DNA of 11,473 nt from ZLKRG08 sp046091905 (lineage in GTDB: Bacteria > Actinomycetota > Actinomycetes > Nanopelagicales > Nanopelagicaceae): positions 1 through 11,473 of the forward strand of contig JBJTCN010000022.1 of the NCBI GenBank assembly GCA_046091905.1, given 5' to 3'. This document shows positions 1 through 5,656 of the stretch, piece after piece. The notes beneath the pieces are model-generated. The model searched no databases. It was not told the DNA's origin and saw only the letters and a list, made by a program, of their open reading frames with translations. The position numbers and the translations under genes are program-made. Position 1 is the stretch's first letter, and every line of letters begins with the position of its first letter.

Positions 1-1
1 G

Positions 2-79
2 CGTGAAGTATCTATTCCGCGACTTAAAGTGTTAGCTGCAATTGTTGATGAATATGCAAAACCTTGGGGAAGTTGGTAA
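2..79 (+). CDS. 3' end of an unidentified gene (partial)
   Basis: Only the last 25 codons and the TAA stop (77-79) lie in the window. The frame reads through to the window edge and ends in ...VDEYAKPWGSW. The tail is too short to assign to a family. It is taken as coding because it is open to the edge and because its stop abuts the stop codon of the converging minus-strand gene at position 80 with no base between them, which is normal packing in this window. Whether it belongs to the sulfonate or sugar metabolism next door cannot be told. Confidence 0.6.
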   Translation, partial: REVSIPRLKVLAAIVDEYAKPWGSW

Positions 80-1177
80 TTAAGACATCTCAGCGATTGT
101 TACTGGGCGACTCTCTGCGATGCTCTTATGAGCAGCTAAGCCAGTAATGACGCTGGTAGCGCCATCTTTTAAGGTTACCTCCGCAGGAGTTTTATTAATT
201 ATTGCATCGCGGAACTTCACATGTTCGATATAAGAAGCACCGTAGTGGTGGCCTAAATATTTAACGGATAAATCTATAACTTGTTTAACTTCGCTACCAC
301 GACCGGTACCTTCTCCAATTCCCCAGCCAGAGCGGCGACCCCAATCCTCACGTCGAGAGTAGCGAACATTTAATGAAGGTAAGAATGATTCTAATTTTCC
401 CTCATCGCCAACTACAGTGAGAATCTCTTTATCGTATGAACCCTCCGCAAACATGCAAAGATCTAGCATCGCACGGATACCACCAGCATATTCAAGAATT
501 ACATATGCGTTATCCAACATATCTGCTTGCTGACCATCATATTTCTCATCTAGATGATTTACATTCTGTCCGCCAGATGCAAAGACTCTGATTGGCTGGC
601 TACCAATAATTAAATCCATCAAATTAAAGTACTGACAACATTTCTCAACCAGGGTGCCTCCAGTTCGCTTTGCGAAGCGATTCCAATTTCCAACTTTTGG
701 ATAGAAGGGTTCACGGTGTTCGCGAATTGCAACTTGGTGAACTTTGCCAACTGCGCCAGCTTTAGCACGTTGAATTACTTCATTAACTGGGGGTATAAAT
801 CGATATTCCAGCCCCATCCAGGTAAGTGCGCTGCGTTTAACCTCCCAATCAATAATCTTTTTACAATCTTCAACTGTAGTTGCCAATGGTTTTTCGATAA
901 AAACAGCAAGGTCAGTAGCCAGCGCATCTTGAAGCACATTTACATGCGTGTCATTTGGAGTCGCAATTACTACCGCATCTACCAATCCTGAATCTAATAG
1001 CGCGCGATGATCATTAAATTGCTTTGGTTGACTTGCGGCTACGGCGCTTGCTTGTTGGATGGAGCCGGCATCAGGATCTGCGATTGCAGTGATAGTCGCG
1101 CCACCCATGATTTTGATATTCTCAATGTGTTCGCGCCCCATGCTGCCAGCGCCGATAATCCCGTAACGAAGCGTCAT
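80..1177 (-). CDS. Gfo/Idh/MocA-fold NAD(P)-dependent protein with altered active site
   Basis: The protein has 365 aa, the usual length for this family. An N-terminal Rossmann fold carries GIIGAGSMG (residues 6-14). The conserved lysine motif EKPLAT follows at 95-100, and the C-terminal domain is the typical alpha/beta dimerisation fold. Most members are sugar or inositol dehydrogenases, but the fold also includes NAD-dependent glycosidases such as GH109 and the sulfoquinovosidase family GH188. The usual catalytic motif after the Gly-Gly turn is D-x3-H-x2-D. Here it is E178-x3-Q182-x2-N185 in GGTLVEKCCQYFNLMDL (173-189), so the catalytic histidine is replaced. The ATG start has no Shine-Dalgarno but has TAACCT six bases upstream, suggesting a leaderless mRNA. 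The gene diverges from the sulfolactate operon and probably shares its regulator. It may act on a sulfonated or sugar-derived precursor, but the substrate is unknown. Confidence 0.85.
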   Translation of the reverse strand: MTLRYGIIGAGSMGREHIENIKIMGGATITAIADPDAGSIQQASAVAASQPKQFNDHRALLDSGLVDAVVIATPNDTHVNVLQDALATDLAVFIEKPLATTVEDCKKIIDWEVKRSALTWMGLEYRFIPPVNEVIQRAKAGAVGKVHQVAIREHREPFYPKVGNWNRFAKRTGGTLVEKCCQYFNLMDLIIGSQPIRVFASGGQNVNHLDEKYDGQQADMLDNAYVILEYAGGIRAMLDLCMFAEGSYDKEILTVVGDEGKLESFLPSLNVRYSRREDWGRRSGWGIGEGTGRGSEVKQVIDLSVKYLGHHYGASYIEHVKFRDAIINKTPAEVTLKDGATSVITGLAAHKSIAESRPVTIAEMS

Positions 1178-1183
1178 GGCTAA

Positions 1184-1189
1184 AGGTTA
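1184..1189 (-). promoter_or_regulatory. Putative leaderless -10 element of the Gfo/Idh gene
   Basis: On the minus strand TAACCT is followed by six bases and then the ATG at 1177. This TANNNT spacing puts the transcription start at or next to the A of the start codon. No purine-rich ribosome binding site is present upstream of the ATG. The element overlaps the GGT-N3-ACC site at 1185-1193, so a bound regulator would block it. Confidence 0.45.
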
Positions 1190-1193
1190 GACC
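1185..1193. promoter_or_regulatory. Candidate FadR/GntR-type operator, site 1
   Basis: GGTTAGACC fits the GGT-N3-ACC dyad bound by FadR-subfamily GntR regulators. It lies in a 14-base stretch (1185-1198) that recurs at 1260-1273 with two differences (GGTYAGACCACTRG). It overlaps the presumed -10 of the Gfo/Idh gene. The octamer AGGTTAGA (1184-1191) also reappears inverted as TCTAACCT at 1281-1288, just before suyA. No regulator gene is in the window, so the assignment rests on the motif and its placement. Confidence 0.45.
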
Positions 1194-1220
1194 ACTAGGT
1201 AAAAAATTGGGAGGCGAGGC

Positions 1221-1250
1221 TTGAAATTAGGCGCAAATTCCATCTAGACT
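1221..1250 (+). promoter_or_regulatory. Sigma70-type promoter of the sulfolactate operon
   Basis: TTGAAA at 1221-1226 and TAGACT at 1245-1250 are separated by 18 bases, a good -35/-10 pair. The start of transcription should lie near 1257, leaving a leader of about 48 bases before the suyA ATG. The operator-like site at 1260-1268 falls directly after the predicted start, where a repressor would act as a roadblock. Confidence 0.55.
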
Positions 1251-1259
1251 GCCGCCAGA

Positions 1260-1268
1260 GGTCAGACC
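1260..1268. promoter_or_regulatory. Candidate FadR/GntR-type operator, site 2
   Basis: GGTCAGACC is a perfect 9-base dyad of the GGT-N3-ACC type. Its centre lies 75 bp from that of site 1, about seven helical turns, so dimers on both sites could face the same side of the DNA. It sits at roughly +3 to +11 of the predicted suyA transcript. Confidence 0.5.
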
Positions 1269-1304
1269 ACTGGACCAATTTCTAACCTAAAGTGAGGAGC
1301 TCAT

Positions 1305-1604
1305 ATGGCTACACCTCCACAGTTCTTACTTCATCACGATGGCGATAACGTCGCAGTTGCGATGGATGATCTTGAACCTGGAACTTTGCATGGACTCTCA
1401 GTCAAAGAGGGAACTGCATATACCGAAGTGCTCAACCATGCGATTCCGTTGGGACATAAATTTGCATTAACAGATATCCCTGAAGGCGGAGCAATCATTA
1501 AATACGGAATCAAAGTTGGCCTCGCGTCAGCTCCGATTAAAAAAGGCGATTACATTCACACACACAACATGAGGAGTTATCGATGGGAAGCAAGCCGCGC
1601 TTAA
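1305..1604 (+). CDS. suyA: (R)-sulfolactate sulfo-lyase small subunit, SAF domain
   Basis: This 99-aa protein is a stand-alone SAF domain, equal to the N-terminal domain of altronate dehydratase UxaA. Diagnostic parts are FLLHHDGDNVAVAM (7-20), IPLGHKFAL (47-55), IKYG (65-68) and GDYIHTHNM (81-89). UxaA of the hexuronate pathway carries this domain in one chain of nearly 500 aa, whereas sulfolactate sulfo-lyase (EC 4.4.1.24) is split into SuyA of about 100 aa and SuyB of about 390 aa, as here. The ATG is preceded by GAGGAG (1294-1299) at five bases, the best ribosome site of the operon. The gene overlaps suyB by 22 bases. The sulfo-lyase assignment depends on the following dehydrogenases and exporter; a split sugar-acid dehydratase subunit is the alternative. 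Confidence 0.78.
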   Translation: MATPPQFLLHHDGDNVAVAMDDLEPGTLHGLSVKEGTAYTEVLNHAIPLGHKFALTDIPEGGAIIKYGIKVGLASAPIKKGDYIHTHNMRSYRWEASRA

Positions 1605-2749
1605 TGGGATACCGCCGTCCAAACGGCACCATCGGTATCCGCAATCACGTAATTATTCTTCCGTTAGATGACTTATCTAATGCAGCAGCAGAAGCGGTTG
1701 CAAAAGTTATTCCGGGAACACTTGCGCTGCCACATGCATTTGGCAGATTGCAATTTGGACAAGATTTAGAGTTAACATTTAAAACGCTTATTGGTACCGG
1801 CATGAACGCAAACGTGGCGGCAGTAATTGTGATTGGTATCGAACCAAAGTGGACCAATCGCGTTGCCGAAGGTATCGCTAAATCCGGTAAGCCGGTTGCT
1901 GCATTTTCAATCGAAGGCAAAGGCGATCTCCAGACAATCACAGAAGCATCACGTATGGCCGCGATGTTCTTGCAAGATGCGTCAGGCCTAGAACGCGAAC
2001 CTGCAGAAATTGGCGAAATGATCATGTCAATTAAATGCGGTGAATCTGATACCACTTCAGGACTTGGTTCATGCCCAACTACCTCACAAGCTGTAGATCG
2101 TTGGGTGGAAGCTGGCGGTACGGTTTTCTTTGGTGAGACCTCAGAACTTACTGGCGGTGAACATTTAATTGCAGATCGTTGCATTGATGATGCTTGCCGC
2201 ACTGCGTTCCAGAATACTTACGATAAATACATTGAAGTTATTGAGGCAACTGGCGCTAACCTGCTTGGTTCACAGCCAACACAGGGCAATATCGCTGGTG
2301 GTTTAACCACCATTGAAGAGAAAGCGCTCGGAAATATCGCAAAAACTGGCTCAGTTCCTGTGGTTGGTGTTTTGGATTATGCCGAACAGCCAGATCCAAA
2401 TAAGAAGGGCCTTTACTTCATGAACTCTTCATCTGCTGCAGCGGAATGCGTAACTTTGATGGCAGCTGGTGGAGCTGTAATTCACCTTTTCCCAACCGGT
2501 CAAGGTAACGTTATTGGAAATCCAATTGTTCCAGTTTTAAAGTTAACTGCCAACAAGAAGACCGCAGCAAGTATGAAAGAGCATATTGATTTAGATGTAT
2601 CTGGTCTTTTGCGTTATGAGTATGACTTAACCAAAGCCGGCGACATGATGATGGACGTTATTTACAAGACTGTGAATGGCCGTCTATGTGCTGCTGAAGT
2701 TACTGGTCACCGCGAATTTACTTTCACAAAGCTATATATAAGCGCGTGA
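1583..2749 (+). CDS. suyB: (R)-sulfolactate sulfo-lyase large subunit (UxaA/GarD fold)
   Basis: The protein has 388 aa and would, with SuyA, cleave (R)-3-sulfolactate to pyruvate and sulfite in the cytoplasm. Hallmarks of the altronate/galactarate dehydratase fold are MGYRRPNGTIGIRNH (8-22), KCGESDTTSG (151-160), FFGETSELTGGEH (182-194), GNIAGGLTTIEEKALG (235-250), MNSSSAAAE (280-288) and FPTGQGNVIGNP (303-314). Where many altronate dehydratases have LPH-x2-GC, this protein has LPHAFGRLQFG (49-59) without the cysteine; as I recall, SuyB-type sequences share this form. The ATG at 1583 has GAGGAG (1571-1576) at six bases. A second in-frame ATG at 1604 overlaps the suyA stop by one base and would give a 381-aa form starting at MGYRRP. 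The stop overlaps slcC by four bases. A related sugar-acid dehydratase cannot be excluded. Confidence 0.78.
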   Translation: MGSKPRLMGYRRPNGTIGIRNHVIILPLDDLSNAAAEAVAKVIPGTLALPHAFGRLQFGQDLELTFKTLIGTGMNANVAAVIVIGIEPKWTNRVAEGIAKSGKPVAAFSIEGKGDLQTITEASRMAAMFLQDASGLEREPAEIGEMIMSIKCGESDTTSGLGSCPTTSQAVDRWVEAGGTVFFGETSELTGGEHLIADRCIDDACRTAFQNTYDKYIEVIEATGANLLGSQPTQGNIAGGLTTIEEKALGNIAKTGSVPVVGVLDYAEQPDPNKKGLYFMNSSSAAAECVTLMAAGGAVIHLFPTGQGNVIGNPIVPVLKLTANKKTAASMKEHIDLDVSGLLRYEYDLTKAGDMMMDVIYKTVNGRLCAAEVTGHREFTFTKLYISA

Positions 2750-3669
2750 TTTTAATTTCAGAGGATGTGTGGGGAGCGCCGTTCGAAGAATTATCGAAGC
2801 GGCGTTCCATACATCAAGATTCAAATCTTTGGGAAGATCGCAGTAAATTAATTGAAGCAATTAAAGATGCGCAAGCGCTAGTTGTTCGCAACCGCACCAA
2901 AGTTACTGCCGAGCTAATTGCAGCCGCACCAAAGCTAAAAATAATTGCTCGAGCTGGAGTGGGTTTAGATAATATAGATATTCTGGCAGCTGATAGCGCT
3001 GGCGTAGTTGTGGTGGCGGGACTTAGCGCCAATGCAGTAGCGGTCGCAGAATTAACGTTGAGCTTAGCGCTTGCGCTAAGCAGAGATATCGCAAACCAAG
3101 ATCAGATCACCAAAGCTGGAAGTTGGAGCAGGACGCCAGGTATTGAAATTTCCGGAAAGACTTGGGGCTTACTCGGTTGCGGCGCCACTGGCCGAGCCAC
3201 CGCAAACTTACTTAAAGGTTTTAATTGCAAAGTACTTGGATATGACCCTTTTTTCCAAGGAAATCCAGAGATTCAGATGGCCAGCTGGGATGAGGTAATT
3301 AGCCAAGCTGATGTTATTAGCGTGCACATGCCAGCTACAAATGAAACTGTTGGCTCTTTAAACAAAGATATTTTTGCAAAGATGAAACCAACTGCCTTAC
3401 TTATAAATGTTGGTCGTGGTGAGTTGGTAAATGAGCAAGATCTAATTACAGCTTTAAAAGAGAAGTCCATCGCAGGTGCGGCGCTAGATGTGCGTGCAAG
3501 TGAACCACCAACAACCGGAGAACTCGAAACACTCAAGAATGTAATTTTGACGCCTCACATTGCTGGAATTACAAAAGAGTCGCAATTGGCCATTAATAAA
3601 ATTTTGGTTAAAAATATTGATTTAGTATTAGATGGCAAGAAGGCAACTCACGCGGTCGGTAAAGTTTGA
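2746..3669 (+). CDS. slcC: D-isomer 2-hydroxyacid dehydrogenase, likely (S)-sulfolactate dehydrogenase
   Basis: The 307-aa protein has the full layout of the PGDH/D-2-hydroxyacid dehydrogenase family. RAGVGLDNID stands at 69-78 and the nucleotide-binding loop GLLGCGATG at 141-149. Asp167 in GYDPF indicates preference for NAD over NADP. The catalytic triad is Arg224 (NVGRGELV), Glu253 (SEPP) and His271 (TPHIAG). It lacks the C-terminal ACT domain of many SerA proteins, which argues against serine synthesis. In Chromohalobacter salexigens, SlcC of this family (EC 1.1.1.310) oxidises (S)-sulfolactate to 3-sulfopyruvate and works with ComC as a two-enzyme racemase. The start is GTG inside a GTGA overlap with the suyB stop, without a clear ribosome site, so translation is probably coupled. 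The family is certain; the substrate follows from context. Confidence 0.75.
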   Translation: MILISEDVWGAPFEELSKRRSIHQDSNLWEDRSKLIEAIKDAQALVVRNRTKVTAELIAAAPKLKIIARAGVGLDNIDILAADSAGVVVVAGLSANAVAVAELTLSLALALSRDIANQDQITKAGSWSRTPGIEISGKTWGLLGCGATGRATANLLKGFNCKVLGYDPFFQGNPEIQMASWDEVISQADVISVHMPATNETVGSLNKDIFAKMKPTALLINVGRGELVNEQDLITALKEKSIAGAALDVRASEPPTTGELETLKNVILTPHIAGITKESQLAINKILVKNIDLVLDGKKATHAVGKV

Positions 3670-4670
3670 TGGCAAAATTAAATTATCGATCAGCAGTTAA
3701 ACAAGCCACTGATTTAATGGTGGCTACAGGAATGGATGCAGATGCAGCATCTGATACTGCTCGTTGTATTGTGGCAAGTGATGTCTGGGGAATTGGCAGC
3801 CACGGATTAATGCGATTGCCTTTCTATCTAGAGCGACTTTCTGCAGGTGGAATTAATCCAAAAGCAAAGTTAAAAGAGATCACTAACTTGCCATCGCTTC
3901 GTATTTTTGATGGTAGCGCTGGCATGGGACATTGGCAGGTTAAAAAAGCTGCGGAGATAGCTGCAAATTTAGCGGAGCAACAAGGTATTGCTGCGGTCGG
4001 CGTAGGAAGATCAAATCACTGTGGTGCGCTAGGTCTTTACGTTTGGCCCATGTTAAATAAGAATTTAGTCGGAATTGTTTTTAGTAATGGTCCAGCGGTA
4101 ATGCCACCTTGGGGTGGAAATAAACCGCTGCTATCTACCTCACCGATAGCAGCAGGTGTACCAGGCAAAGAACCAACGATTATTGATTTAGCCACTAGCG
4201 CAGTTGCTCGCGGAAAAATCGCAGCAAAAGCGCAGAAAAATGAGGCTTTAGAAGCTGGTTGGGCATTTGATCAAGCTGGCCAACCAACTCTAGATGCAAA
4301 AGAAGCGTTAAATGGCATGTTAGCTCCATTGGGTGGCGTGAAAGGTTATGCCTTGGCAGTTCTAGTGGAATCACTAACAGGTGCCTTAGTTGGACCTAAG
4401 TTAGCTGCGGATGTACCAGATATGTTTGATAATAAAGTCGCAAATTCTCCGCAGGATATTTCACATTTCGTGATTGCAATTAAAGCCGAAGCGCTAACAG
4501 TTGATGGAAGTAATCGCATAGAAGATTTCTCAAAACGCATTGAGAGCGCTGGTGGCAGATTACCGGGCAAGCACCGAAAGAACCCTTTTGAAATTTCAGA
4601 GAATGCTGAATTTGAAATTACAGATTCGGTAAATGCAGAATTAGAAAACTGGAGTTCAAAATTACTTTAA
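3669..4670 (+). CDS. comC: LDH2/malate-type dehydrogenase, likely (R)-sulfolactate dehydrogenase
   Basis: The 333-aa protein belongs to the malate/L-lactate dehydrogenase (LDH2/MDG2, YlbC-YjmC) family, a fold distinct from classical lactate dehydrogenases. Visible motifs are SHGLMRL (44-50), GRSNHCGALG (113-122) with the family's conserved His117, SNGPAVMPPWGG (139-150), DLATSAVARGKI (173-184) and LGGVKGY (221-227) with the conserved Lys226. ComC-type members (EC 1.1.1.338) interconvert sulfopyruvate and (R)-sulfolactate with NAD(P)H. Here it would reduce the SlcC product to the isomer that SuyAB cleaves. The start is taken as ATG at 3669, sharing one base with the slcC stop; a TTG one codon upstream (3666) is also possible. 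It sits between slcC and the exporter without gaps. Related malate, ureidoglycolate or 2,3-diketogulonate enzymes are the alternatives if the operon is misread. Confidence 0.75.
   Translation: MAKLNYRSAVKQATDLMVATGMDADAASDTARCIVASDVWGIGSHGLMRLPFYLERLSAGGINPKAKLKEITNLPSLRIFDGSAGMGHWQVKKAAEIAANLAEQQGIAAVGVGRSNHCGALGLYVWPMLNKNLVGIVFSNGPAVMPPWGGNKPLLSTSPIAAGVPGKEPTIIDLATSAVARGKIAAKAQKNEALEAGWAFDQAGQPTLDAKEALNGMLAPLGGVKGYALAVLVESLTGALVGPKLAADVPDMFDNKVANSPQDISHFVIAIKAEALTVDGSNRIEDFSKRIESAGGRLPGKHRKNPFEISENAEFEITDSVNAELENWSSKLL
4651..4663 (+). promoter_or_regulatory. Ribosome site and ATT start codon of the exporter gene
   Basis: GGAG at 4651-4654 lies six bases before ATT at 4661-4663, the ideal spacing for a start codon. 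The frame then reads (M)TLTKTVPGFALIAALV, which matches the expected first membrane helix of YeiH-type proteins. No ATG, GTG or TTG exists in this frame between the upstream stop at 4613 and the TTG at 4736. CTG at 4649 is the only other near-cognate candidate, and it would overlap the ribosome site itself. Confidence 0.5.
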
Positions 4671-5656
4671 CTAAGACAGTTCCTGGATTTGCGCTGATTG
4701 CAGCGCTGGTTGCCATTGCATTCGAAATCAATAAATTGCAACCAGCAATCAGCCCATTAGCTCTCTCTGTGCTATTTGGATTTCTACTCTCAAATTTAGC
4801 TTCCTGGCCAACTTGGGCTGAGGCTGGAACCAAGATTGCTAGCAAGAGGGTGATGCGAATTGGCGTCGCGCTATTAGGATTTCAATTAAGCGTAGCAGCG
4901 CTTGAGAAGATTGGGATCAAAGGCGTACTTACCGTCTTAGTAGTAGTTACCTTTACTATTTTTGGAATTTTATTTCTTTCAAAATTATTTGGCATGACCG
5001 GAGATTTGGGTCTTTTAATAGGCGTTGGTTTTGGAGTCTGTGGCGCCACTGCAGTTGCAGCAATTAGGCCACAGACTAGAGCCACCCAGGAAGAGACTTC
5101 ATATGCCATTGCCTTGATTTCTTTATGCGGCACATTGTCGATAGTGATACTTCCTTTTTTGGGCCATTTATTAAATTTATCCACGGAAACCTTTGGGGCA
5201 TGGGCGGGAGCTGCAGTTCACGATGTTGGGCAGGTAATTGCAACTGCATCAGTGTGGAACCAAGATGCTATTGCTCCGGCGATTGTGGTCAAACTTGCAC
5301 GCGTATGTTTACTCGCACCAATCGTGTTAATACTTTCAATTAGACACCGTAAGTATTTAAGAAGCATTAATAAAGTAGCAGAGCAGAGCGAAAAAGTTCC
5401 GCTGATTCCATTCTTTGTGCTTGGGTTTATTGCAGTTTCAATTTTTCACAATACAGTAGAGCTGCCAACTAGAGTTACTGAAGACATTGTTCTGCTATCT
5501 AAGTGGTTACTTGGTGCTGGATTGGTCGCCCTTGGCGCAAATGTAAAGTGGAGCAACATTCGTAAAATTGGACCTAAACCAATGTTGATGGGACTGATTG
5601 CTTGGGTAATCGTTGCAGGTGTTGCGTTATTCGCAGTTAATCTGACAGGGATTTAG
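4661..5656 (+). CDS. suyZ: YeiH/PSE-family exporter, likely sulfite or sulfate export (SuyZ-like)
   Basis: This hydrophobic protein of 331 aa (from the ATT) has about ten predicted membrane helices and belongs to the UPF0324/YeiH family, TCDB putative sulfate exporters. Signature parts are VCGATAVAAI (127-136) with the family's C-G-A pattern, GAAVHDVGQVIA (183-194) and KLARVCLLAP (211-220). The family includes SuyZ, described beside suyAB in Paracoccus pantotrophus as exporter of the sulfur anion released by sulfo-lyase. As last gene of the operon it would remove toxic sulfite or its oxidation product. Starting at the first ordinary start codon, TTG 4736, would remove most of helix 1 (TVPGFALIAALVAIAF), so the upstream ATT is preferred. 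It overlaps comC by ten bases at its 5' end and the converging rarD gene by 20 bases at its 3' end. The direction and exact anion are inferred. Confidence 0.8.
   Translation: MTLTKTVPGFALIAALVAIAFEINKLQPAISPLALSVLFGFLLSNLASWPTWAEAGTKIASKRVMRIGVALLGFQLSVAALEKIGIKGVLTVLVVVTFTIFGILFLSKLFGMTGDLGLLIGVGFGVCGATAVAAIRPQTRATQEETSYAIALISLCGTLSIVILPFLGHLLNLSTETFGAWAGAAVHDVGQVIATASVWNQDAIAPAIVVKLARVCLLAPIVLILSIRHRKYLRSINKVAEQSEKVPLIPFFVLGFIAVSIFHNTVELPTRVTEDIVLLSKWLLGAGLVALGANVKWSNIRKIGPKPMLMGLIAWVIVAGVALFAVNLTGI

Noticed and set aside
1305..2749. Hexuronate (altronate) catabolism by UxaA split into two genes
   Set aside because: Altronate dehydratase is normally one chain and sits with hexuronate isomerase, reductases and KDG enzymes. 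None of these is here, while both sulfolactate dehydrogenase types and a PSE exporter are. It is kept only as the alternative.
2746..3669. Phosphoglycerate dehydrogenase (serA) of serine synthesis
   Set aside because: The protein lacks ACT and intervening domains and lies inside the sulfonate operon with overlapping ends; the family is shared but the context points to sulfolactate.
4736..5656. Exporter starting at TTG 4736
   Set aside because: This would delete most of the first membrane helix, and there is no ribosome site before it; upstream in-frame sequence is clearly family-like.
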